Source: Gudongella sp034004165
GTDB taxonomy: Bacteria; Bacillota; Clostridia; Tissierellales; Tissierellaceae
Length of the DNA: 64,000 bases
Reading direction: 5' to 3'
Assembly (NCBI GenBank): GCA_034004165.1
Contig: JAVEXI010000004.1
Coordinates: forward strand, 11,869-75,868
The notes under the pieces were generated by a model, which was not told where the DNA came from, did not search any database, and saw nothing but the letters and a program-made list of their open reading frames with translations. Made by a program: the position numbers and the translations under genes. Positions 17,174 through 25,621 of this stretch are shown here, piece by piece (position 1 is the first letter of the stretch; every line of letters starts with the position of its first letter).

Positions 17174-18540
17174 TATTTTATAGAAATATATTTCCATCTG
17201 TTAGTGTTAAACCTAAGAGTAATAAACGCCCATCTGACGAATTGATCTACGAACACAGCCATCCACGCTCCCAGAAGGCCATATCCAAGCTCAATTACGA
17301 ATAGCCATGCCAACACTATCCTTACTCCAATAGTCCCCGCAAAAGTCGCTATAAGAGTCCACACGGTGTCTCCAGCCCCTCTTAGTCCTCCGGCTACAAT
17401 CAACTGAGAGCCCTGGAAAGGCATTATGAATGCCATTAGTTTAAGAACCTTAGCTGCTTCATTAATAACTTCGGCACTGTCAGTGTACATCATCGCAACA
17501 TAAGGTCCAAGGAAAAAGAACAGCAAACCCATAGCAGCTGAAATGACAGCCCCTATCCTCCTATTTTCTCTTATATACAATTCTGCAAGTTCAGGTTCCT
17601 GCGCTCCTAAGCTTCTACCCGTTAGAGTAGAGGCTGCCGTACCAAACGCTTGCCCCGGAGTGAATGATAAAGTCATTATTCCAATGCAAATTTGGTGAGT
17701 AGCATAGGCTATTGTCCCAAGAGAAGCTACCATTCTGGTAAATATCAAAATACCTCCTCTGAATGCAATTTGTTCAAGTGATGCTGGAACTCCAATTTTT
17801 ACCAAGTTATATATAGTATCTCCATCAACAGAAAATCTATGTTTCAAATTCAACTTAATTACGCCTTTACTCTTTGACAGGTATCTTAACAACATCACGC
17901 TGGCAACAACTTGTGATAATGCTGTTGATATTCCTGCTCCTGTGACACCTAAGGCTGGAAATCCCAATAACCCAAATATTAATATCGCATTCCCAAAGAC
18001 ATTAAATAAATTGACTATGACATTTATTTTCATCGGCGCCCTGGTATCACCTGCACCCCTTAGAGAAGCAAACAGCGAAAAGTTAAAGCCTTGAAAAATA
18101 AAACCTAGTATTACAACCCTGAAGTATCCCATCCCAATTGATATTGTATCATTGCCTGCACCAAGAGACTGCATTACCCAAAGGCTCTTAAATAAGCCCA
18201 GATACAGAACCGGCAGTACGATAAAAACTTGAGTTAACAAAATAGTGTGTTTGACTACTGTCTCAATCCTATCGTCCTTTCCAGCACCAATATATCTTGC
18301 TACCATGGCTGTTGCTCCTACATTGAGAGCCTGCACCAGAGATAGGCCGACAAACACTAACTGATTAGTTATACCAACAGCTGCAATTGAAGCAGTAGTA
18401 AGGTCAGTAGAACCTGACCTTCCGAGCATTATCATATCTACCATACCAAACAAAGTTCCCAGCAATAATTCTACAAGAACTGGGCTGGCTATGTGATAAA
18501 TATTTTTCCTGACACTTTTTTTATCTATTGCTGATTCCAC
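17173..18540 (-). CDS. MATE-family efflux transporter
   Basis: A 455-aa polytopic membrane protein with about 12 hydrophobic segments, of the NorM/DinF-type cation-coupled multidrug exporters. Typical MATE sequence is seen near the start (LLGTLFGMVDMIMLGR), in loop 2-3 (GATAMVARYIGAGK) and in the second half (GQAFGTAASTLTGRSLGAQ), plus the internal repeat RGAGDTRAP / RGAGDTVWT. GTG start behind AGAAGGTGATCTG. Transcribed alone, converging on the novel cassette. Substrate cannot be deduced. Confidence 0.92.
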   Translation of the reverse strand: MESAIDKKSVRKNIYHIASPVLVELLLGTLFGMVDMIMLGRSGSTDLTTASIAAVGITNQLVFVGLSLVQALNVGATAMVARYIGAGKDDRIETVVKHTILLTQVFIVLPVLYLGLFKSLWVMQSLGAGNDTISIGMGYFRVVILGFIFQGFNFSLFASLRGAGDTRAPMKINVIVNLFNVFGNAILIFGLLGFPALGVTGAGISTALSQVVASVMLLRYLSKSKGVIKLNLKHRFSVDGDTIYNLVKIGVPASLEQIAFRGGILIFTRMVASLGTIAYATHQICIGIMTLSFTPGQAFGTAASTLTGRSLGAQEPELAELYIRENRRIGAVISAAMGLLFFFLGPYVAMMYTDSAEVINEAAKVLKLMAFIMPFQGSQLIVAGGLRGAGDTVWTLIATFAGTIGVRIVLAWLFVIELGYGLLGAWMAVFVDQFVRWAFITLRFNTNRWKYISIK

Positions 18541-18572
18541 CAGATCACCTTCTATTTAAGTAAGACACACAA

Positions 18573-18615
18573 AAACATCAATGACCATCCACAAACGGGA
18601 CGGTCATTGATGTTT
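18573..18615 (-). terminator. Terminator after phosphohexomutase
   Basis: A 14-bp perfect stem (AAACATCAATGACC / GGTCATTGATGTTT) with a 15-nt loop. On the minus strand it follows the stop at 18627 and leads into a T run. Confidence 0.85.
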
Positions 18616-18626
18616 AAACTTCTACA

Positions 18627-20315
18627 TTATTCGACTGACTCCATTCTGTGTCTAACGACTTTTTCAATAAGTTCTACTTTGTATTCCGAATCTTCCCATG
18701 TTTTACCCTTTGAATAAATATATAGTTTTATTTTTGGTTCTGTACCCGATGGCCTTATTGCATACCAAGATCCATCATCCATATAGTATTTGAGTACATT
18801 AGATTTCCCTGCATCTGTTTCATCGCTAAGATAATCTACAGTCTTAAAAAGCATCATTTCGCCTATCGATTCCACCGGCATATGTCTTATGTCATCCATC
18901 ATCCTCTTTATTCTGTGCTGCCCCTCAGCTCCTTCTAAGACGATTGAAATCAATTTTTCATTATAGTAGCCAAATTCTTTGAAAACATTGTCAAGAACAT
19001 CGACCAGTGTTAAACCTCTTTTTTTATAGTATCCAGCCATCTCAGCGATTATCATTGATGATACTACAGCATCCTTATCTCTTACGAGGTCGCCGTAAAC
19101 GTAGCCTATACTTTCCTCGTAACCAAACACGAACTTAAAGGATTCAGTAATATCCCATTCGTTAGCCAACGCACAAATATGTTTAAACCCAGTTAGAGTT
19201 TCAAACGTCGTTACTCCATATTTTTTGGCAATTGCTTTTCCCAGATCTCCTGTTACGATACTCTTAACTACAGCTGCATTTGTAGGCAAGTCCCCTTTTT
19301 CAGCCCTTTGAGATAATATATAATAAATCATCAGAGCACCTGTCTGATTCCCGTTCAAATAGGTAAAGTCGCCTTTGTCATTTAAAACTCCTATTGCAAC
19401 ACGATCGCAGTCGGGGTCTGTAGCCAGCAGCAAATCAGCTTTTTTAGATAGCCCCAGTTCTCTTGCGTACTTAAATGCCTTTGTATCTTCTGGATTTGGA
19501 TATCCAACAGTTGCAAAAGTCCAATCTGGTAATTCTTGTTCTGGGACTACTATAACATTTGAAAAACCACGGTCTTTTAATATTCTTCTGACTGGTATGT
19601 TCCCAGTACCATTTAATGGAGTATAGACAATTTTAATATCTTTGTCGATGTCTTCATTAATTGACATTTTTAATAGTTCTTCATTATATTCATCATCAAT
19701 TTCAGTACTCAGCACTTGTATTAAGCCTTTATTCAAAGCTTCTTTCTCATCCATTAATTTAATATCTCTAAAATGAGGAATCGATGCTATTTCTTCAAGT
19801 ATTTCATCTGCTAAATCATCTAGAATCTGACTACCCTCTTCCCAGTATACTTTATAACCGTTATATTCTTTTGGATTATGACTTGCAGTAACAACAATGC
19901 CCGATATGGCATTTAATTTTCTCACAGTGTAGGACAGTAAAGGAGTAGCTCGTATATCATCAAACAAATACACTTTTATTCCATTAGCGGCAAGTACTCT
20001 TGCAGCAATACTAGCGAATTCATCTGAAAATTGCCTAACGTCATACGCTATGGCAACTCCCCTTTTCATTGCTTCTTTGCCATGCTTAATTATTGTTTGT
20101 GCAAGTCCCTGGGTTGCCAGGCTAACAGTGTAAGTATTCATTCTATTTGTGCCCGCACCAATTTTCCCTCTTAAGCCAGCAGTCCCAAATTCCAGGTCTT
20201 GATAAAACCTATCTTTTATCTCTTCTTCATCTCTTATTTCCCTCAGCTCACTTTTGGTAGCTTCATCGAAGTATGGGTCATCAAGCCAAGACTGATACTT
20301 CTCTTTGTAATCCAT
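18627..20315 (-). CDS. Alpha-phosphohexomutase (phosphoglucomutase/phosphomannomutase)
   Basis: Interconverts hexose 1- and 6-phosphates. At 562 aa it matches the long Firmicutes PgcA-type mutases. All four active-site loops are intact: phosphoserine loop TASHNPKEYNGYKVYW (about 140-155), metal loop DPDCDRVAIG (about 303), sugar loop GYEESIGY (about 398) and phosphate-binding RPSGTEPKIKLYI near the C-terminus. GGAGGGAT precedes the ATG. Likely supplies glucose-1-phosphate for glycogen, cell-wall or surface polysaccharide; specificity between glucose and mannose cannot be read by eye. Confidence 0.92.
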   Translation of the reverse strand: MDYKEKYQSWLDDPYFDEATKSELREIRDEEEIKDRFYQDLEFGTAGLRGKIGAGTNRMNTYTVSLATQGLAQTIIKHGKEAMKRGVAIAYDVRQFSDEFASIAARVLAANGIKVYLFDDIRATPLLSYTVRKLNAISGIVVTASHNPKEYNGYKVYWEEGSQILDDLADEILEEIASIPHFRDIKLMDEKEALNKGLIQVLSTEIDDEYNEELLKMSINEDIDKDIKIVYTPLNGTGNIPVRRILKDRGFSNVIVVPEQELPDWTFATVGYPNPEDTKAFKYARELGLSKKADLLLATDPDCDRVAIGVLNDKGDFTYLNGNQTGALMIYYILSQRAEKGDLPTNAAVVKSIVTGDLGKAIAKKYGVTTFETLTGFKHICALANEWDITESFKFVFGYEESIGYVYGDLVRDKDAVVSSMIIAEMAGYYKKRGLTLVDVLDNVFKEFGYYNEKLISIVLEGAEGQHRIKRMMDDIRHMPVESIGEMMLFKTVDYLSDETDAGKSNVLKYYMDDGSWYAIRPSGTEPKIKLYIYSKGKTWEDSEYKVELIEKVVRHRMESVE

Positions 20316-20379
20316 ATCGATCCCTCCATTGATAAAGTGCTATTTTCTTCAATTGCACATAAGTTTCTTAGTAATTAAA

Positions 20380-20883
20380 TTAATCAATATGCTTTTTCCA
20401 TAGTTCATTGTATCTTATGGCATTATTTCGTATAGCTTCAGCTTCTTCTTCAGTTACCTGTCTGACTACTTTGCCTGGAATTCCAAGGACCATTGAATTG
20501 TCAGGGATTATCTTGCCCTCGGTTACTACTGTCCCGGCACCGATAATGCACTTATCCCCAATGACCGCGCCATTCAGTATTGTGGAACCCATCCCTATTA
20601 AGGTATTATTACCTATCGTGCAACCATGAATTATTGCATTATGCCCAACAACAGTATAATCGCCAATTTTCGTAGGAATATAAGTTTCAGTGTGGACAGT
20701 GGCATTATCCTGTATATTTGAAAATTTTCCAATTTTAATATCTTCAATATCTCCTCTTAGTACAGCTCCATACCAAATACTGGTGCCTTCTCCAATAGTA
20801 ACATCACCCATTACATCCGCACTTTCTGCTACAAACGCATCTTTGTGTATGACAGGTTCAATACCTTTCAATTTTTTAATCAT
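20380..20883 (-). CDS. Gamma-carbonic-anhydrase-like hexapeptide-repeat protein
   Basis: A 167-aa left-handed beta-helix protein (repeating [IV]G-x4 hexapeptides over residues about 10-130). The three zinc-ligand histidines of gamma-class carbonic anhydrases are present (NATVH, then VGHNAIIH), as is the RGD of VLRGDIEDI. C-terminal helices cap the trimer (VRQVTEEEAEAIRNNA). The family includes YrdA/PaaY-like proteins whose activity varies. GGAGTG ribosome-binding site. Genes on both sides are co-oriented. Confidence 0.88.
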   Translation of the reverse strand: MIKKLKGIEPVIHKDAFVAESADVMGDVTIGEGTSIWYGAVLRGDIEDIKIGKFSNIQDNATVHTETYIPTKIGDYTVVGHNAIIHGCTIGNNTLIGMGSTILNGAVIGDKCIIGAGTVVTEGKIIPDNSMVLGIPGKVVRQVTEEEAEAIRNNAIRYNELWKKHID

Positions 20884-20952
20884 TTCAACACTCCTTTAAA
20901 TATTAATGTCTTCTCCAAAGAATGACCCCCAGTATTTAAACCAGGGGATTTC

Positions 20953-21360
20953 CTATTCAAACCTTTTTGCCTTTGCCAGTAATTCGATATCGATATCCCA
21001 GTCTTTATACCCATCTACCAAAATATTGTAATAACTTTCTGGTGGTGACTGTTCTTTTTTGTCCACCATGGAATATGCAAAGGCATCATAAAGATTTCCT
21101 TTTTCATCTTCCAGCTCAACTAGGATTCGCTCATATAAATCGGGGTGTCCTTCCAAAGCATCTAGCTTCTCAAGATCTTGTTTTGATATTAAGTACAAAG
21201 CTCCTACAACGCTGTCTCCCTCACTGGGAATTATATCAGCCAGTTCATTGAAAGATAGCTTATACCCATCTAAAATTACTTTCTTGAGAGGTATCGCATT
21301 TGGACATCTGCCAGCCATGTAAACTTTGCTAAGGTTACTTGCGTATGCAAAGTACAGCAT
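20953..21360 (-). CDS. Gamma-glutamylcyclotransferase-like (AIG2/GGCT) protein
   Basis: A 135-aa single-domain protein. The N-terminal substrate loop YFAYASNLS matches the Y-x-Y-G-S-N-L motif of GGCT-like proteins (Gly replaced by Ala), and LDALEGHPDLYER holds the expected acidic catalytic residue. The family cyclises gamma-glutamyl amines or peptides to 5-oxoproline. Strong GGAGGTG site. The physiological substrate is unknown. Confidence 0.82.
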   Translation of the reverse strand: MLYFAYASNLSKVYMAGRCPNAIPLKKVILDGYKLSFNELADIIPSEGDSVVGALYLISKQDLEKLDALEGHPDLYERILVELEDEKGNLYDAFAYSMVDKKEQSPPESYYNILVDGYKDWDIDIELLAKAKRFE

Positions 21361-21440
21361 TTAAACACCTCCTTGCATTTCTTAGCTATTTATTACCCAT
21401 CAATAGCTTTACCTATTCTAATTAATTCAAGATAGATGAT

Positions 21441-21665
21441 TTACTCTATTTCTATATCATTTAACAAATTCTTCAGAGCCTTCAGTTCTTCGGAATTTAA
21501 CGTTATTCCCTTGCCCATTTTGTTATGTTCAGGATCCCACTCTCTAATATCGTATTTAGCTGGATAATCATTCCATGATACCTTGTTGAATTCTTTTGTC
21601 CATCCTCTTGATGACTCACTTAAAACCCCAAATTTTTCTGTAATTTCAAATTTAAAATCAGCCAT
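21441..21665 (-). CDS. YdbC-family PC4-like ssDNA-binding protein
   Basis: A 74-aa protein. It matches the bacterial PC4-like YdbC family: a four-strand sheet (KFEITEKFGVLSES, KEFNKVSWNDYPAKYDIREW) followed by a C-terminal helix (NSEELKALKNLLNDI). Characterised homologues bind single-stranded DNA/RNA as dimers, suggesting a role in transcription or repair. TTGGAGG site 6 nt before the ATG. Confidence 0.85.
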   Translation of the reverse strand: MADFKFEITEKFGVLSESSRGWTKEFNKVSWNDYPAKYDIREWDPEHNKMGKGITLNSEELKALKNLLNDIEIE

Positions 21666-21750
21666 TACAATTCCTCCAAACTTATGTTAGTTTTATGTCT
21701 ACCTTTAAAATTATAGACCCTTACGTAGAGAAAATCAAATATTTAGCAGC

Positions 21751-21779
21751 TTTCAAAGCATTGGATTTTTTGCTATAAT
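21751..21779 (+). promoter_or_regulatory. Extended -10 promoter of traX-like gene
   Basis: TGCTATAAT (extended -10, TATAAT at 21774-21779) with a weak -35 TTTCAA 17 nt upstream, 30 nt before the ATG at 21810. Confidence 0.55.
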
Positions 21780-21809
21780 TTTTATATCAAAATAAATGTA
21801 GGTGGTTTT

Positions 21810-22460
21810 ATGAGTTCTCTGGTACTTAAAGCAATAGCACTTATATCAATGATAGTCGATCACTATGGAGCTGTGTTTCAACCATGGGAACTTTCATTTC
21901 GAATAGTTGGAAGATTGGCTTTTCCCATATACTGTTTTCTTTTAGTTGAAGGCTTTTTCCATACAAAAAATATAAATAAATATGGGCTCAGACTGGCAGC
22001 GTTCTCAATTATCTCAGAAATTCCATTTGATTATGCGTTTTTTGGTGGTTTAAACTGGTCCCACCAAAATGTTTTTTTCACTTTATTTATAGGACTTTCT
22101 GCAATGGCTATTCTTGAAGAATATAAATATAGTAAAGCTTATATAAAGGCTTTAATTATTGTTGCTACTTGTATAATTGCTGCTATTCTTAAAACAGACT
22201 ATTCTTATATAGGTATTTTATATATTTTAAGTTTTTATTTCACTTATAATATGCCAAAGGTTAAAAGACTATTATTAGTTTTTGCTGTGCTTTATTTTGT
22301 AAATATGTTTAGTGGATCATTTGTTCAGCAGTATTCTTTGCTCGCACTGATACCTTTAATGTTGTACTCAGGAGCGCCAGGTACAAAAAACAAAATTGTG
22401 CAGATTCTTTTCTATGCAGCGTACCCTCTGCATCTGTTCTTATTTGCACTAATCAAGTAA
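21810..22460 (+). CDS. TraX-family membrane protein
   Basis: A 216-aa protein with about seven transmembrane segments. The family signature is at the N-terminus (LKAIALISMIVDHYG, then RIVGRLAFPIYCFLLVEGF), followed by SEIPFDYAFF. TraX acetylates F pilin, but chromosomal Firmicutes members are stand-alone and are better seen as membrane acyltransferase-like proteins of unknown substrate. No conjugation genes are nearby. It ends one base from the stop of the converging ThiS-like gene. Confidence 0.85.
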   Translation: MSSLVLKAIALISMIVDHYGAVFQPWELSFRIVGRLAFPIYCFLLVEGFFHTKNINKYGLRLAAFSIISEIPFDYAFFGGLNWSHQNVFFTLFIGLSAMAILEEYKYSKAYIKALIIVATCIIAAILKTDYSYIGILYILSFYFTYNMPKVKRLLLVFAVLYFVNMFSGSFVQQYSLLALIPLMLYSGAPGTKNKIVQILFYAAYPLHLFLFALIK

Positions 22461-22685
22461 TTAACCTCCACCCAATACCTGAAGAATAAGCAAGCTATCT
22501 CCTTCTGACAGAATAGATGATCTGGATGCAACCTTTTCATTTATTAGTACATTGAAGTTATCCTCTTCAGGATTATCCCCAAACAGTCTTAATAAGACGT
22601 TATCAACTGTTGTATTTACAGGTAAATCAATCCGGCTTGGAATTTTAACGTCCATAATCCCTATATATTTTATTGTTATTCTCAA
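22461..22685 (-). CDS. ThiS/MoaD-like beta-grasp sulfur-carrier-type protein
   Basis: A 74-aa ubiquitin-like protein ending in LGGG. Charged strands alternate as in MoaD/ThiS (LRITIKYIGIM, FNVLINEKVAS, GDSLLILQVLGGG). A C-terminal GG is required for adenylation and thiocarboxylation in sulfur carriers. I start at TTG 22685 because AAAGGAG is 9 nt upstream; a start at 22715 would place the ribosome-binding site inside the gene. No moeB/thiF, thiG or JAMM-protease gene is near, so its partner is unknown. Confidence 0.75.
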   Translation of the reverse strand: MRITIKYIGIMDVKIPSRIDLPVNTTVDNVLLRLFGDNPEEDNFNVLINEKVASRSSILSEGDSLLILQVLGGG

Positions 22686-22739
22686 ATTAGAATTCTCCTT
22701 TATTAAATTATACAATCAACTTCAAAATATACTACCTAG

Positions 22740-22767
22740 TTACCAATACCCTAAAATATGTTATAAT
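22740..22767 (+). promoter_or_regulatory. Candidate promoter for DMT transporter
   Basis: TATAAT (22762-22767), with TTACCA 16 nt upstream, about 30 nt before the ATG at 22797. The -35 is weak. Confidence 0.45.
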
Positions 22768-22796
22768 CTCATTATTCATAGATGGAGGTACAAAAT

Positions 22797-23678
22797 ATGA
22801 GTAAAAATAAGTTCTTTGCAATTGCCATGCTGACAGGGGCAACCATAATGTTTGGATTGTCTTTTGTCAGTATTAAAATTTCAATGGAAGTATTTCCACC
22901 CATAAGCATGGCTTTTTACAGATTTCTAATCGCATGTTTTGTGCTGTTTCCAATGCTTAAAAAGATGAGTCCAGGTGAAACTCTGAAGAAGGAGCATGTC
23001 CCTTTACTTGCGCTAACTGGACTTCTAGGTATTACAATTTACTTTATCTTTGAAAATAATGGGGTTTTAAGGATTACATCTAATGATGCTTCTATAATTA
23101 TTGCTACTATGCCTATTGGTGCAGCAATTGCAGAACGATTTTTCTTAGGAAAGAAAATCTCAGCAGTTTCTCTTTTGGCAATTGTCGCATCTATAGTTGG
23201 GATATTCATAATAATAGGTGGAAAATTGGAAGGTGGGAGTGCTTCGGGGTACCTCTTTATGGCTGGTTCAATTGTCTCTTTTGCAATTTTTATGGTTATT
23301 ACTAAACCACTATTTAAACACTACTCTGACATCGCAGTTACTTTTTATCAAGTCGTATTTGGAACCATTGGCTTTATACCTTTCTTATGGATGGAAAAAG
23401 TCAGATGGGATTTACTTGACGGAACGATCCTATTCCATTTTCTATTTCTAGCAATAGGATGCTCAGCTATAGCAAACTATATGTACATATTTGCACTCAA
23501 CAACCTGAGTGTTGCAACAACCGCAATTTTTATGAACCTTGTTCCAGTGTTTACTTTTATTTTTAGCTACTTTATCTTTGGTGATACTCTGTCTGTAGTA
23601 CAACTAACAGGAGCTGCTATTGTAATAGCATCTGTTACAGTTGTAACTCTTCAGGACTCAAAAAAACAATTGCAATAA
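22797..23678 (+). CDS. EamA/DMT-family permease
   Basis: A 293-aa protein with ten predicted membrane segments in two EamA repeats of about 140 residues (repeat 1 begins MLTGATIMFGLSFVSIKISM, repeat 2 YLFMAGSIVSFAIFM). It belongs to the drug/metabolite transporter superfamily; such proteins export or import amino acids, nucleosides or metabolites, and specificity is not readable. ATG 22797 has GGAGG 8 nt upstream; an in-frame ATG at 22782 overlaps that site and is rejected. One of three EamA paralogues in the window. Confidence 0.9.
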   Translation: MSKNKFFAIAMLTGATIMFGLSFVSIKISMEVFPPISMAFYRFLIACFVLFPMLKKMSPGETLKKEHVPLLALTGLLGITIYFIFENNGVLRITSNDASIIIATMPIGAAIAERFFLGKKISAVSLLAIVASIVGIFIIIGGKLEGGSASGYLFMAGSIVSFAIFMVITKPLFKHYSDIAVTFYQVVFGTIGFIPFLWMEKVRWDLLDGTILFHFLFLAIGCSAIANYMYIFALNNLSVATTAIFMNLVPVFTFIFSYFIFGDTLSVVQLTGAAIVIASVTVVTLQDSKKQLQ

Positions 23679-23685
23679 ATAAATA

Positions 23686-23703
23686 GCTCGCCCTAAGGCG
23701 AGC
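23686..23703. terminator. Bidirectional terminator
   Basis: GCTCGCC / GGCGAGC with a CTAA loop between converging genes, flanked by A-rich and T-rich tracts. Confidence 0.85.
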
Positions 23704-23705
23704 CT

Positions 23706-25568
23706 TTATTTTTCATTTATATAAATTGAATTAACGTAAAGCCAGTAATTGACAGTATCCTTTCTCTTATCTATTGATATCTCAACCGTATTAAATACTA
23801 TCAGGACTAATATATTGTCATCTTCAATTAAATAGCTTACTTCTTCAACTCCAACTTCTCTAGCTTCATAGCCTACTGCAGGATATTTCTCCATGACATC
23901 ATCCAGATACTCTTTCATACTTTCATCGACTATTATATTTTCATTTAGACTTATTGTAATTGATGGTATCCTTTCATAGCCAGGTTCCATAATCCAGTTT
24001 ACTTCGTATAATCCTCTCTCGCCCATAAAGCTATTAGAATCGGTTCTCTTACCTGAATAATCTGGCAAATTGAACGACCATTGATAATCACTTATATCGA
24101 TAACAGTAGGCTTAAGTGTGAGGGTGATTGTCGCATAATCAGATTGCTGTACGTAATCATTCTGACCACTCCAAATCTGGTCAAATCCCATTTTTAACCT
24201 AAAGTTATCATATTCATTTAGGTTTTTATCGAACCATTTCGGCAACTGGTAATCTTCCTGATACCCTAGGAAAGAAACCGCCTCGGTAATTCCGATTCTT
24301 ACATCTTTGTCCAGACTTTCACTGCCGGGAATTATTTCCCCATCAACTAACATTCCAGCATTTGTTAAGAGTCTTTCCAACCTGGAAGTCTGGCTTCTAG
24401 CGGGGAGACTATGGTAACCTATAACTGGCAAAATAGATACTGTCGCTGCAAATGCAACCAGCAAATATATTAGCACATACGCACTTCTTTTTTTTACTAA
24501 GATAGCTATCATCGAAATTACAGCTATCACCCAGATTATTGAAAAAAAGTACTCTGTTGTTTGGAGTCCATACTTGCTTAACTGTTCGATCAAAGCCCAA
24601 GCTTCGAAAGCCAGGATAACCAATGCCGCGACAGGATACGATTTTCGATAAAATTTAGCCAGTCCATTGTCGTGCTCTGAAACCATTATATGCAGCCATA
24701 TTCCAACAATAGCATAGCTTATAGCAATTCCAGAGAGTCTAATAAAGTTTGAACCAATGCCTTCAAATACTGTTTTTAATGACCATAGCAAAAATACTAC
24801 TGTCAGAACCATAATTATTGGAATCATTATATAAGAGAACAATACCACCAGAAATTTTGACTGGGTTTCTGCTGCAGCTCTCTTCTCATCTTCTTCACGT
24901 CGAGTAAAATCAGGAAAGAATCCTGCAAATATTGTAAAAGTGATAAAGCCAACTACTGTCCCCAGATACTGATAGACCTTATAGCTCATATCGTTATACA
25001 GAAGCACCTGAATTGCGCCAGTTATAGTAGATATTCCTATCATCATAACACCGCCGTATATGGCAGCGACTACGAAAGCTTTTTGGAACATAAATATTGA
25101 TTTCCCAACATCAGGCTTCTTTATAGGCAATCCAGAAAAAATTACGAAAGCTATAGTAGTTATGAGATAAAGCACCACCATTCTCGACTGGGCAATGGAC
25201 TTCAGCCAAGTGTACTTTGTGTAATCATCAGGCCCTGGAACTCGTCCTCCGGTAAAATATAGCAGTACAAAAGTCAAAATGACTAAACCTACAGTCATGA
25301 TATTTGCAATTCCAAACCATTTTTTGTCGTCAAATCTGGAATTGGTATATGTCACAGAAGTTATCCCAAAGATTGCTCCAAAGCCAAGAGCCCAATGCAG
25401 ACAACTGAAAAGAAAATTATATGCCTCCTGTTCAGGCCAGTCTAAATAAATTCGCACCCATGCAACTATTGAAAACGCCAGAGCACTTATAATCGCTGCA
25501 GGAAAAGTCTTCATAGATTCCATAGCGCTCTTTGTTACTTTGGTAATGGATCTGGTAAACGCGTTCAT
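23706..25568 (-). CDS. DUF4153-family membrane protein
   Basis: A 620-aa protein: about a dozen hydrophobic segments over residues 25-415, then a soluble, probably extracytoplasmic C-terminal region (about 415-620) rich in beta-strand-like sequence. The order (AIISALAFSIVAWVRIYL, FGAIFGITSVTY, FLLWSLKTVFEG) matches DUF4153 proteins, whose function is unknown. It is last of three co-oriented genes (short membrane protein, SLH-protease, this one) separated by about 50 nt each, so the trio is probably one envelope-related transcript. Confidence 0.75.
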   Translation of the reverse strand: MNAFTRSITKVTKSAMESMKTFPAAIISALAFSIVAWVRIYLDWPEQEAYNFLFSCLHWALGFGAIFGITSVTYTNSRFDDKKWFGIANIMTVGLVILTFVLLYFTGGRVPGPDDYTKYTWLKSIAQSRMVVLYLITTIAFVIFSGLPIKKPDVGKSIFMFQKAFVVAAIYGGVMMIGISTITGAIQVLLYNDMSYKVYQYLGTVVGFITFTIFAGFFPDFTRREEDEKRAAAETQSKFLVVLFSYIMIPIIMVLTVVFLLWSLKTVFEGIGSNFIRLSGIAISYAIVGIWLHIMVSEHDNGLAKFYRKSYPVAALVILAFEAWALIEQLSKYGLQTTEYFFSIIWVIAVISMIAILVKKRSAYVLIYLLVAFAATVSILPVIGYHSLPARSQTSRLERLLTNAGMLVDGEIIPGSESLDKDVRIGITEAVSFLGYQEDYQLPKWFDKNLNEYDNFRLKMGFDQIWSGQNDYVQQSDYATITLTLKPTVIDISDYQWSFNLPDYSGKRTDSNSFMGERGLYEVNWIMEPGYERIPSITISLNENIIVDESMKEYLDDVMEKYPAVGYEAREVGVEEVSYLIEDDNILVLIVFNTVEISIDKRKDTVNYWLYVNSIYINEK

Positions 25569-25621
25569 AGCTATTCCCCCATATACGTTTTATCGTTAAG
25601 TAAGTATAAAAGCTGTCTATC

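Noticed and set aside
21810..22460. TraX-like gene as evidence of a conjugative element
   Set aside because: No other transfer, relaxase or integrase gene is present; stand-alone chromosomal TraX-like genes are common in Firmicutes.
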